From Flavobacterium sp. MDT1-60 (GTDB lineage Bacteria > Bacteroidota > Bacteroidia > Flavobacteriales > Flavobacteriaceae), in NCBI RefSeq assembly GCF_014844035.1, contig NZ_CP062159.1, positions 2,914,001 through 2,978,000 of the forward strand: 64,000 nt of DNA, read 5' to 3'. Positions 34,525 through 43,001 of the stretch are shown in pieces. Below the pieces are notes generated by a model, which saw nothing but the letters and a program-made list of their open reading frames with translations, did not search any database and was not told where the DNA came from. Within the stretch, counting starts at the first letter, position 1. The number at the start of each line of letters is the position of its first letter. The position numbers and the translations under genes are program-made.

Positions 34525-37197
34525 ATGAGAAATTTTAAATTACTAAAAACCTTTTTTGCAGTAGTGCTCTTCGCATTGCTATCCAATTTTATGTATGGGC
34601 AGGGACCTATACCTTTTACCATCAGCAATACCTCCACCTTTAACGACAACGAATTGTATGTTGCTATTGTGGGTATTGATTACACCACCGGAAATCACGT
34701 TTGGGTAAATGCCAAAACGAGTCAGGTTTTACCAATGAGTTCGTCTTATAACACGGTTACAGGACCAACAATTGGCGGCAACACCGGTCCGGGACAAAAC
34801 TCAAAATATGCCAATTGTTTTACCAAATTGAGTGAGATTCCCAATAAGACTTTTACACTGCCACAAATTGCAGGCTGTAGAGTTTTTATTGCCAAAGGAC
34901 AACAGCTGTATTTTTACTTTTTTGGAGCCACTGGAGCCCCTTCTGGTTATACTTCTCCGAACCCGTTGAATGCAACCGATCCGAATCAGGGAATTTTATA
35001 TGAAATCATCGAATTGACTAATAATCAATATGGTTTCTTCGGAAATCCTTCAAGAGTTGATTCGTATAAATACCCAATGGGATTAGAGTTATTTGGAGCA
35101 AACGGCTATCAGAAAAGAGTAGGTGAATTAAAAAAGCATGCTGATATTGTGGCGTCTTTTAAAGCTAATGTTCCATCAGAGTTTCAGGGTTGTGTAAATG
35201 ATGCGACAGGAGAAATTACAGCGCCATCAAAAACGCCTGCATTTGCAGATGGAACCGGAGGAACTTCAGTAGGACCTCAGGCCAATTATCTAAAATCTTA
35301 TATTGATGCCATTTGGAACAAATATAAAAATGAAGATTTAATATTTTATGCCGGAGATGCCGGAGTTTTCAAAGGAAGAGTAATTGGAGAACAACTTGAA
35401 ATGGTTGGACAATCAGGAGGTTTTACAGGCCGTACCGGAAGAGTTCAAAACCGACCTTCGACTCAGGAAGCGCTCGAAGGAAAAGGTGTTCTGGACAGAA
35501 GACTGGTCGACGGAGATTTAGATCTTGTTATTCAGGCCCAATTAACGGCGGCAATCAACAGACATGTTGTAAACACAACCACTGCAAATCCGGGACAGCA
35601 GAACTGGTATGATGCCTCAAAATTCTATCAGGTAAATCCAACGAATCATTATTCTAAATTTTGGCATTTGCCAGGCATTAGTGTTGATAATCTGGCTTAT
35701 GGATTTGCATATGATGACGTGGCTGATCAATCACCTTCTCTTCATTCTCCACAACCAACAAAAGTAATTGCTGCTTTTGGAGGATATGCCGGATCAGTTC
35801 CTTCAGTGCCTGCGACAACAGATGTGATTACGGTTTATAAAGATTGTAATTACACCGGGTTTTCCGGAGGATTAACTATTGGAGATTATAATTTGGCACG
35901 TTTGAATACTTTGGGCGTTTTAAATGATGATATTTCTTCGCTTAAAGTGACAAAAGGTTTTCAGGCAATTTTGTATCAGGATGATAATTTTACCGGAGCT
36001 TCAACCGTAATCAATTCGGATAATTCTTGTTTGAATACAACATGGAATGACAAAGTAACTTCTATCAGAATTCTTGCAAACGGAACCACTACTTTAGGAA
36101 ATCAGACTTTCTTTTTACAAAACAGAAATAGTAATTTGAATATGGATGTTTGGAACGCAAGTAATGCAAACGGTGCCAATGTTGCACAGGGAACTGTAAA
36201 CGGAGCAAACAATCAGAAATTTACATTTACACATTTGGGTGACGGTATGTATAAAATTATTGCCAACCACAGCGGCCAGTCTTTAGACGTAAATAACTTT
36301 AATAAAGATAATGGTGCCAATGTAGAGCAATATCCATACAATGCCACTCCAAATCAGCAATTTATATTGGTTGCAACAGGCGATGGCTTTTATAAAATCG
36401 TAGCCAGACACAGTGGTAAACTAATAGAAGTTGCAGGTGCAAGTACGACAAATGGTGCCAATGTTCAGCAATGGCAGGATAACGGTCAGACTTGTGCACA
36501 ATGGAAATTAGTTCCCGCTACAACTTCTCAAACTTCTGTTTTAATTCAGGCCGAAGATTATTCTGCCATGAGCGGAATTCAGGTTGAAGCAACTACAGAT
36601 ACAGGAGGAGGTTCGAATGTAGGTTATACTGAAACAGGTGACTGGATTGCTTACAACAGCATAAATTTTCCAACTACTGGTTCTTATTTAATCGAATACA
36701 GAGTGGCAAGTGGCGTAACTGGCGGTAAATTATCATCTGATTTAAATGGAGGAACTATTGTATTAGGTAATGTAGATATTCCGAATACTGGAGGATGGCA
36801 AAACTGGCAAACGGTTTCTCAAACGGTAAATGTGAATGCCGGAACCTACAATTTTGGAATTTATATTCAGAATACCGGAATGAATATTAACTGGATAAAA
36901 ATCACAAAAGTTGGGGCTGGTTTAGCTGCTAAAACGGCTTTAGCTTCCGCTGAAGAAGAAACTCCGATTGAAACAGTTTTAAATGTTTATCCAAGTCCGG
37001 TTGAAAGCACACTTTTTGTTACCACAGATATTTCCGGAGAAAACATAAAAATAGTGGATTCACAAACCGGAGCGGTTGTTTCAACTCAAAAAGGCAATAA
37101 TAACGGTATCGATGTTTCGCACTTAAGAAAAGGAATCTATTTGATTGTTTTTGAAAAAGAGGGCAAACAGACGATCAAACGTTTCATTAAAAAATAA
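34525..37197 (+). CDS. GH64 beta-1,3-glucanase with crystallin, ricin, CBM6 and T9SS domains
   Basis: 890 residues. Signal peptide to MYGQ (26). GH64 thaumatin-like domain about 27-420 (FTISNTSTFNDNELYVAIVG, YGFFGNPSRVDSYKYPMGLE, FWHLPGISVDNLAYGFAYDD); GH64 enzymes release laminari-oligosaccharides, often pentaose, from beta-1,3-glucan. A beta/gamma-crystallin domain (about 433-517) carries both calcium motifs, NDDISS and NDKVTS. A ricin-type beta-trefoil (about 523-664) has QKF, QQF and QW motifs. CBM6 is about 674-797 (IQAEDYSAMSG...YTETGDWIAYN), and the T9SS sorting domain about 815-890 (VYPSPVEST...LRKGIYLIVFEKEGKQ). The last four modules recur almost unchanged in the protease at 39312-42191. 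Secreted or surface-bound. Confidence 0.93.
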   Translation: MRNFKLLKTFFAVVLFALLSNFMYGQGPIPFTISNTSTFNDNELYVAIVGIDYTTGNHVWVNAKTSQVLPMSSSYNTVTGPTIGGNTGPGQNSKYANCFTKLSEIPNKTFTLPQIAGCRVFIAKGQQLYFYFFGATGAPSGYTSPNPLNATDPNQGILYEIIELTNNQYGFFGNPSRVDSYKYPMGLELFGANGYQKRVGELKKHADIVASFKANVPSEFQGCVNDATGEITAPSKTPAFADGTGGTSVGPQANYLKSYIDAIWNKYKNEDLIFYAGDAGVFKGRVIGEQLEMVGQSGGFTGRTGRVQNRPSTQEALEGKGVLDRRLVDGDLDLVIQAQLTAAINRHVVNTTTANPGQQNWYDASKFYQVNPTNHYSKFWHLPGISVDNLAYGFAYDDVADQSPSLHSPQPTKVIAAFGGYAGSVPSVPATTDVITVYKDCNYTGFSGGLTIGDYNLARLNTLGVLNDDISSLKVTKGFQAILYQDDNFTGASTVINSDNSCLNTTWNDKVTSIRILANGTTTLGNQTFFLQNRNSNLNMDVWNASNANGANVAQGTVNGANNQKFTFTHLGDGMYKIIANHSGQSLDVNNFNKDNGANVEQYPYNATPNQQFILVATGDGFYKIVARHSGKLIEVAGASTTNGANVQQWQDNGQTCAQWKLVPATTSQTSVLIQAEDYSAMSGIQVEATTDTGGGSNVGYTETGDWIAYNSINFPTTGSYLIEYRVASGVTGGKLSSDLNGGTIVLGNVDIPNTGGWQNWQTVSQTVNVNAGTYNFGIYIQNTGMNINWIKITKVGAGLAAKTALASAEEETPIETVLNVYPSPVESTLFVTTDISGENIKIVDSQTGAVVSTQKGNNNGIDVSHLRKGIYLIVFEKEGKQTIKRFIKK

Positions 37198-37293
37198 TTC
37201 TAGATGGCAGTCCCGAAGTGTCGGGATAGATTTTAGATTGATTTTGAATGAGTTGTAAAGCAAACTAATTGGAATTTGGCACAGCCAAATTCC

Positions 37294-37386
37294 AATCTAA
37301 AATCTAAAATCTAAAATCTAAAATCTAAAATCTAAAATCTAAAATCTAAAATCTAAAATCTAAAATCTAAAATCTAAAATCTAAAA
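37294..37386. repeat. Heptanucleotide tandem repeat (about 13 x AATCTAA)
   Basis: Near-perfect tandem copies of a 7-base unit (AATCTAA in one register) run for 93 bases in the 254-bp gap between GH64 and GH18. Upstream at 37204-37231 is a hairpin (TCCCGAAGTGTCGGGA) with TAGAT/TTTAGAT traces of the same unit. No spacers, so not CRISPR. Confidence 0.9.
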
Positions 37387-37451
37387 CCAAAATACAACTC
37401 AAAAGCCGTCCCCATTATTTACGAGTTTATTAATCTATTAAAACAATTATT

Positions 37452-39089
37452 ATGAAAAACAATTACAGAAGAATGTTGCAGAAATGCATAATTATTTTAA
37501 TGTTGGGTATTTTTAATTTAGCAACAGCCCAGAAAAAAGTTATCGCTTATATTCCAAACTGGATAGATTTGAATGCTTTTTCAAGCAGTATCCAGTACAG
37601 TAAATTAACGCACATTAATATTGCGTTTGAAAATCCGGATGCAAATGGATATCTGACTTTCAATTCAGGAAGTAATACCATTATTAATGCAGCACACGGT
37701 CAGAATATTAAAGTTTTTGTTTCCCTTGGAGGAGGTTCAGTTTCCGAAGGCGGTGCCATTCGTGACAATTATTTTAATCTGATTACGCCCGCAAACAGAA
37801 CCGCTTTTGTTCAAAAAATCTATGACTATGTTGTTGCCCACAATTTTGACGGAGTTGATGTCGATTTAGAAGGTCCGGCAATTAATGGCGATTATGGCGG
37901 TTTTGTAATCGCTTTGGCGAATAAACTGCATGCCAATGGTAAATTGATTTCAGCAGCACTTTCAGAAGGATATGGTGGTGCCAATGTACCTGCATCAACT
38001 TTTGCCGCTTATGACTGGATCAATATCATGGCCTATGATGCAACAGGTCCTTGGGCACCAAATAGTCCAGGACAACATTCTCCATACAGTATGGCGGTTA
38101 ATCAGTTTAATTACTGGACAGGAAGAGGATTGCCGGCAAGTAAAGCCATCATTGGTCTTCCGTTTTACGGATATGGTTTTGGAGCTTCAGCAAATCAGGG
38201 AATTTCTTATGCTAATATTGTGGCCCAATATCCTGGAGCAGAAAATGTAGATCAGGTTGGAAATACTATTTATTATAACGGAATTCCAACTATCAAAGCA
38301 AAAACAACTTTTGCGATTCAAAATGCCGGTGGTGTCATGATTTGGGAATTATCTCAGGATGCGGTTGGTTCTAAATCATTATTAACAGCCGTAAATCAGG
38401 TTATTACCGGAAGTCAGCCACCAACAGGCGGAACTTTAATTCAGGCAGAAAATTACTCCACAATGAGTGGTGTTCAAACCGAAGCGACGACGGATACTGG
38501 TGGAGGTTTAAATGTAGGTTACGCAGATACAGGTGATTGGATGGCATACTACAACATCAATTTTCCAACTTCCGGTAATTATGTAATTGAATACCGAGTA
38601 GCGAGTGCTGTGAACGGTGCCAGAATATCATCAGATTTAAGTGCAGGAACAATTCAGCTTGGTGCAGTTAATGTACCCAATACAGGAGGCTGGCAAAATT
38701 GGCAGACCATCACTCAAACGGTTAATGTAAACGCAGGAACGTATAACTTCGGAATCTACATTCAGAGTTCTGGTGTGAATTTAAACTGGTTTAGAATCAC
38801 AAAATCGGCTTCTGGTTTGGCTGCGAAAACAGCTTTAACAGAAACAGTTTCTGAAGAAAAAATTGAAAGTCTGACTATTTATCCAAACCCTACAGAAAGT
38901 ACTATTTTCTTTACTGCTGAAGTTTCAGGAGCCAATGTGAGTGTTATAAATTCTCAGGGTGGCGATACGGTTTCGGTACAAAAAATTAGTAACAACAGTC
39001 TTGATGTTTCTGGTTTAAAATCGGGAATCTATCTGATTTTAGTTGAAAAAGACGGAATCAAAACAGTGAGACGTTTTATTAAGAAATAG
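37452..39089 (+). CDS. GH18 chitinase-type enzyme with CBM6 and T9SS sorting domain
   Basis: 545 residues. Signal peptide to ATAQ (27). GH18 TIM barrel about 28-325: KVIAYIPNWI, the SLGGG motif (about 92-96), and the catalytic signature DGVDVDLE with acid Glu at 140, then WINIMAYD and GLPFYGYGF. The catalytic Asp/Asp/Glu set is complete, so this is probably active on chitin or another GlcNAc polymer (endo-beta-GlcNAcase is the alternative). CBM6 lies about 332-455 (IQAENYSTMSGVQTEATT), a more diverged relative of the CBM6 in the two neighbouring proteins. A T9SS sorting domain closes it (IYPNPTEST...LKSGIYLILVEKDG). It lacks the crystallin and ricin modules of its neighbours. Confidence 0.93.
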   Translation: MKNNYRRMLQKCIIILMLGIFNLATAQKKVIAYIPNWIDLNAFSSSIQYSKLTHINIAFENPDANGYLTFNSGSNTIINAAHGQNIKVFVSLGGGSVSEGGAIRDNYFNLITPANRTAFVQKIYDYVVAHNFDGVDVDLEGPAINGDYGGFVIALANKLHANGKLISAALSEGYGGANVPASTFAAYDWINIMAYDATGPWAPNSPGQHSPYSMAVNQFNYWTGRGLPASKAIIGLPFYGYGFGASANQGISYANIVAQYPGAENVDQVGNTIYYNGIPTIKAKTTFAIQNAGGVMIWELSQDAVGSKSLLTAVNQVITGSQPPTGGTLIQAENYSTMSGVQTEATTDTGGGLNVGYADTGDWMAYYNINFPTSGNYVIEYRVASAVNGARISSDLSAGTIQLGAVNVPNTGGWQNWQTITQTVNVNAGTYNFGIYIQSSGVNLNWFRITKSASGLAAKTALTETVSEEKIESLTIYPNPTESTIFFTAEVSGANVSVINSQGGDTVSVQKISNNSLDVSGLKSGIYLILVEKDGIKTVRRFIKK

Positions 39090-39190
39090 CATTTCTGGTT
39101 TGAATTAAAAATTGAGAATTAAAAATTAAAAGTCTGTTCAGTCTGTGGGGAAAAATAAAGCCACAGATTAGAGAATTAAAAAGATTTTTA

Positions 39191-39280
39191 TTTCACGCAG
39201 ATTTTGCAGATTTGAACAGATTTAAATTTGGATAAAGTATCTGCGTGTATCTGCTTAAATCTTTTTAAATCTGCGTGAAA
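39191..39280. repeat. Inverted repeat (TTTCACGCAGATTT type)
   Basis: TTTCACGCAGATTTTGCAGATTT and a degenerate complement (AAATCTTTTTAAATCTGCGTGAAA) frame the gap before the protease gene. It belongs with the inverted repeat at 30000-30094 (GCAGATTTGGCAGATT). Confidence 0.6.
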
Positions 39281-39311
39281 AATAAAGTAACCCCCAAATC
39301 CTACCTTACAT

Positions 39312-42191
39312 ATGAAAAACAATTACAAATTTCGGTTTAGCTTATTCTTATTTCTGGCTTTTAGCAGTTTTGCAATTGCACAGACTTCTTTAGGCTCTAG
39401 TAAAACCTTCATGAATAAATTAAAGAATGAGTTAGTAAATACCACTGCAAAAAGTACAGAGAAAACAATTTTGCTGCAAGTCGATAATTCAAAAAACTTT
39501 AAAGGAAAAATAAATTATAAAGAATCAAATGAATCAAGTGAATTTCTGATTGGAGAAATCAAAGATGTTCCTGAATCTTCTTTTTTCGTCAAAGTGTTGG
39601 ATAAAAAGTTGGAAGGTCATATTATTTTAAAGAAAACAAAAGAAGCCTACAAATATTATTCAGACGCTCAGGGAAATGCGTATGTTTCTAAAGTGGATAT
39701 CAATACAATCGTTTGTATCAATTTTAAAGATATACCTGAAAATACTAAAAAAGCAACAAATAAAACAGCAGTCGCTGCTGCAATTGCACCTGCTTTATTG
39801 AATTTGCAAAGTTTACCGGGTGCGGCAGGCTGTGTGATGTTAGATTTTGACGGTTATAATATGCCTGCAGGAAATCTTTGGAATAACGGAAACGCAATCA
39901 ACGCAGCACCATCCGGAATGAGCGACGCCGATGTACAGCAACATTGGGAAGTCGTTGCAGAAGATTACAGACCTTTTAATCTGAACGTGACAACAAGTGA
40001 AGCCGTTTTTAATTCGTATCCAAGAAACAGAAGAATGCGCGTGGTGGTAACTCCAACCAATACTGCAGCTCCGGGAGCAGGAGGTGTCGCTTATATTGGT
40101 TCCTTCAATTGGGACAATGATGTACCTTGTTGGGTATTTATTACTTCAGGTAAATCGGGTGGAGATGCCTCAGCGCATGAAGTTGGACATACTTTTGATC
40201 TTGGTCATGATGGCCGTACCACTCCCAAAGAGGATTATTTTGTCGGAATAAACAATACTTCGTGGGCACCCATTATGGGAGCAGGTTATTACAGACCCGT
40301 TGTGCAATGGAGCAAAGGAGAGTATGATTATGCCAATAACAAACAAGATGATGTGGCAACCATAGCAAGTGCTAAATTTGGAGTGGGATACAGAGGCGAT
40401 GATTATGGAAATACTACAGCAGCTGCAGCCACTTTAGATTATAACGGAAGTGGCGCTATTAATCAGAAAAACGGAATTATTTCAAGTGAAGCCGATTATG
40501 ACTTCTTTACGTTTACGACGGGAGGAGGAAATGTTTCAATAAATGTAAATACGGTTTCAAGAGACGGAAATCTGCATCTTTTGCTTCGATTGTATAATTC
40601 GGCTGGAACCGAAATGGGAACGTATTGGAATTCTGATCCATTTGCTTTAAATGCTTCGATGAATGTGAATTTGCCTGCCGGAAAATATTTTGTCGGTGTT
40701 GACGGTAACGGAGCAGGAAGTGCGGGTTACGGAGGATATTCGGCTTACGGTTCTATCGGGAGTTATTCGATTACCGGAACAATTCCGCCAGGAGGAAATA
40801 TAGCCCCTTCAACCGATGTTATTACGGCTTACAAAGATTGTAATTACACCGGATTTTCGGGTGGATTAACCATCGGTGATTATAATCTGGCACGCTTAAA
40901 TTCTTTGGGAATCTTAAATGATGATATTTCGTCACTTAGAATTACGCAGGGCTTTCAGGCGATTTTATATCAGGATGATAATTTTACCGGAGCCTCGACT
41001 GTAATTAATTCTGATAATTCGTGTTTAAATACAACGTGGAATGATAAAGTAAGTTCGATTCGAATTCTTGCCAATGGTGTTACGACTTTAGGAAATCAGA
41101 CTTTCTATTTACAAAACAGAAACAGCGGTCTCAATATGGATGTCTGGAATGCCAGTTTAGCTAACGGAGCCAATGTAGCGCAGGGAACTGTAAATACAGG
41201 AAACAATCAAAAATTTACTTTGACGCATTTAGGGGATGGTATGTATACAATTATTGCCAATCACAGCGGGCAATCTTTAGATGTAAATAATTTTAATAAA
41301 GATAATGGTGCCAATGTGGAGCAATATCCATACAACGGAACCACCAATCAGCAATTTATTTTATTTGCAGCTGGTGACGGATTTTACAAGATTATTGCCA
41401 GACACAGCGGTAAACTGGTTGAAGTGGCAGGAGCGAGCACGGCAAATGGTGCGAATGTACAGCAATGGCAGGATAATGGCCAGACTTGCGGACAATGGAA
41501 ATTAATCTCCACCACAACTGCCCAAACTTCAACTTTAATTCAGGCCGAAGATTATTCTGCTATGAGCGGCATTCAGGTAGAAGCTACAACAGATAGCGGA
41601 GGAGGATCAAACGTTGGTTATACTGAAACGGGTGATTGGATTGCGTACAATAACATCAATTTTCCAACCACAGGTTCTTATTTAATTGAATACAGAGTAG
41701 CAAGTGGCGTAACCGGAGGCAGATTATCATCTGATTTAAACGGAGGAACGATTGTTCTGGGAAATGTTGATATACCCAATACAGGAGGCTGGCAAAACTG
41801 GCAAACCGTTACACAAACGGTAAACGTAAATGCCGGAACGTATAATTTCGGAATCTACATTCAAAATACTGGTATGAACATCAACTGGATTAAAATTACC
41901 AAAATTGGTGCAGCTGCCATAACTCGTGAAACTTCATCTATTATTGAAGAAGAAAAACCAGCTGATATTGCATTTAATGTATACCCAAATCCGGTTTCAG
42001 AGACGTTATTCTTTACAAAAGACGTTTCGGGAGGAAATCTGAATGTTGTTGATTCTCAAACAGGAAATGTAGTTTTATCTCAAAAAATAAATGACAATAG
42101 TTTGAATGTTTCGAATTTGAGACAAGGAATTTATTTAGTTGTTTTTGAGAAGGATGGAGAGAAGACGATCAAGCGTTTTATTAAAAAATAA
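39312..42191 (+). CDS. Secreted zinc metalloprotease with PPC, crystallin, ricin, CBM6 and T9SS domains
   Basis: 959 residues. Signal peptide to AIAQ (24), a ~140-residue propeptide-like part, then a metzincin-type catalytic domain (about 165-360). The zinc motif HEVGHTFDLGHD has His289, Glu290, His293 and His299, with a Met-turn-like PIMGAGYY; the usual Gly of HExxHxxGxxH is Asp here. PPC-type domain about 385-485; beta/gamma-crystallin about 505-590 with calcium motifs NDDISS and NDKVSS; ricin beta-trefoil about 595-735; CBM6 about 745-870; T9SS sorting domain to the end (VYPNPVSET...LRQGIYLVVFEKDGEK). The binding tail matches that of GH64 at over nine in ten residues by eye. A protease with glucan-binding modules suggests action on proteins embedded in a polysaccharide wall. 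Confidence 0.9.
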   Translation: MKNNYKFRFSLFLFLAFSSFAIAQTSLGSSKTFMNKLKNELVNTTAKSTEKTILLQVDNSKNFKGKINYKESNESSEFLIGEIKDVPESSFFVKVLDKKLEGHIILKKTKEAYKYYSDAQGNAYVSKVDINTIVCINFKDIPENTKKATNKTAVAAAIAPALLNLQSLPGAAGCVMLDFDGYNMPAGNLWNNGNAINAAPSGMSDADVQQHWEVVAEDYRPFNLNVTTSEAVFNSYPRNRRMRVVVTPTNTAAPGAGGVAYIGSFNWDNDVPCWVFITSGKSGGDASAHEVGHTFDLGHDGRTTPKEDYFVGINNTSWAPIMGAGYYRPVVQWSKGEYDYANNKQDDVATIASAKFGVGYRGDDYGNTTAAAATLDYNGSGAINQKNGIISSEADYDFFTFTTGGGNVSINVNTVSRDGNLHLLLRLYNSAGTEMGTYWNSDPFALNASMNVNLPAGKYFVGVDGNGAGSAGYGGYSAYGSIGSYSITGTIPPGGNIAPSTDVITAYKDCNYTGFSGGLTIGDYNLARLNSLGILNDDISSLRITQGFQAILYQDDNFTGASTVINSDNSCLNTTWNDKVSSIRILANGVTTLGNQTFYLQNRNSGLNMDVWNASLANGANVAQGTVNTGNNQKFTLTHLGDGMYTIIANHSGQSLDVNNFNKDNGANVEQYPYNGTTNQQFILFAAGDGFYKIIARHSGKLVEVAGASTANGANVQQWQDNGQTCGQWKLISTTTAQTSTLIQAEDYSAMSGIQVEATTDSGGGSNVGYTETGDWIAYNNINFPTTGSYLIEYRVASGVTGGRLSSDLNGGTIVLGNVDIPNTGGWQNWQTVTQTVNVNAGTYNFGIYIQNTGMNINWIKITKIGAAAITRETSSIIEEEKPADIAFNVYPNPVSETLFFTKDVSGGNLNVVDSQTGNVVLSQKINDNSLNVSNLRQGIYLVVFEKDGEKTIKRFIKK

Positions 42192-42251
42192 TCCTAACCC
42201 ATTCGCCATAATGGTTTTAGATACATTAATTTTAAGGTTTTAATGTAATGG

Positions 42252-42281
42252 AAGGCTGTCAGAAATGGCAGCCTTTTTTTA
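42252..42281. terminator. Bidirectional terminator between protease and YdeI-like genes
   Basis: A 10-bp stem with one G-T pair (AAGGCTGTCA / TGGCAGCCTT), a GAAA loop and eight T on the plus strand. It closely resembles the hsp20 terminator at 487. It abuts the 3' end of the YdeI-like gene. Confidence 0.8.
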
Positions 42282-42653
42282 TGCAGATTCCCATTTACCG
42301 TTTTCTTTTGCAAGATCGATCATAAGCTGGCCGTGTTCGGTCATTAAACCTTGTTCAATCATTTTTGCTGCGCGGTCTTTGTTGGGTTGACTCCATTTGC
42401 TTTTCTTCGGATTTCTGGGTGTAAAGGTCAGATAGAAACTTTCAAAATCTCTTTTTTTACACAAACTGTCAATCCAGCCAAAACACAAGGCTTCTTCAGT
42501 AGCATCATTTAGATTGATGCTTTCTACTTTACTTTTTTTGTGGTATAAAATCAACCAGACTGATTTCTCTGTTTGGGAATTTTGCTGAAGCCAATCGCGC
42601 CATTCTTTTCTGGTTTGGGCATAAATGGCTAGTTTTCCGTCTTTTGTTTCCAT
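42279..42653 (-). CDS. YdeI/OmpD-associated family protein, shortened at the C-terminus
   Basis: 124 residues, cytoplasmic, no signal. It matches the YdeI/OmpD-associated family: SVWLILYHKKSK, then EALCFGWIDSLCKKRD, YLTFTPRNPKKSKWS and KAAKMIEQGLM-like RAAKMIEQGLMTEHG. Family members usually run to about 190 residues and continue after the GKW(T/E) motif with a domain rich in PxDL. This one stops at GKWESA, against the terminator. It is either a natural short form or a 3'-truncated gene; the rest of the domain is absent from the DNA downstream. Function is poorly known (peptide or stress resistance has been suggested for the family). Confidence 0.8.
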   Translation of the reverse strand: METKDGKLAIYAQTRKEWRDWLQQNSQTEKSVWLILYHKKSKVESINLNDATEEALCFGWIDSLCKKRDFESFYLTFTPRNPKKSKWSQPNKDRAAKMIEQGLMTEHGQLMIDLAKENGKWESA

Positions 42654-43001
42654 GATAAATACGAATTGAAATGAATAAATTTAATAAATAATTCATTGAT
42701 GTAGAAATTTTAAGTCCCAGAGGGACGATATATTTATAGAAAATTTAGAATATATATTACGTAACCCCAGCGGGGTGATATTTTTAAATTTCATGTAAAA
42801 ATAGTATATCACTCCGATGGAGCTTTATTTCGCAATCTTAGATATTTACTATACATATTTTACTCCTCTGGAGCTTGTGAATTAATAAAAATTTATCCGT
42901 TGAAATCATTCAGAAAAAATTATTATTAAATAACAATTAGGTAAAGACATTTCATTCATTAATGTATAAAATTGCAAATCCCACCTTTTAAAACTTAATC
43001 A
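42654..43001. other. Intergenic region with four small hairpin units
   Basis: 348 bases without a gene. Four short palindromes are spaced through it: GTCCCAGAGGGAC (42714-42726), ACCCCAGCGGGGT (42764-42776), ACTCCGATGGAGC (42811-42823) and ACTCCTCTGGAGC (42862-42874). Each is a five-base stem on a three-base loop. The first two carry a downstream GATAT and the third an upstream ATATC, so the array is itself inverted. This resembles REP-type repeats. Confidence 0.65.

Noticed and set aside
37294..37386. CRISPR-like repeat array
   Set aside because: The unit is 7 bases, tandem, without spacers, and no cas genes are near.
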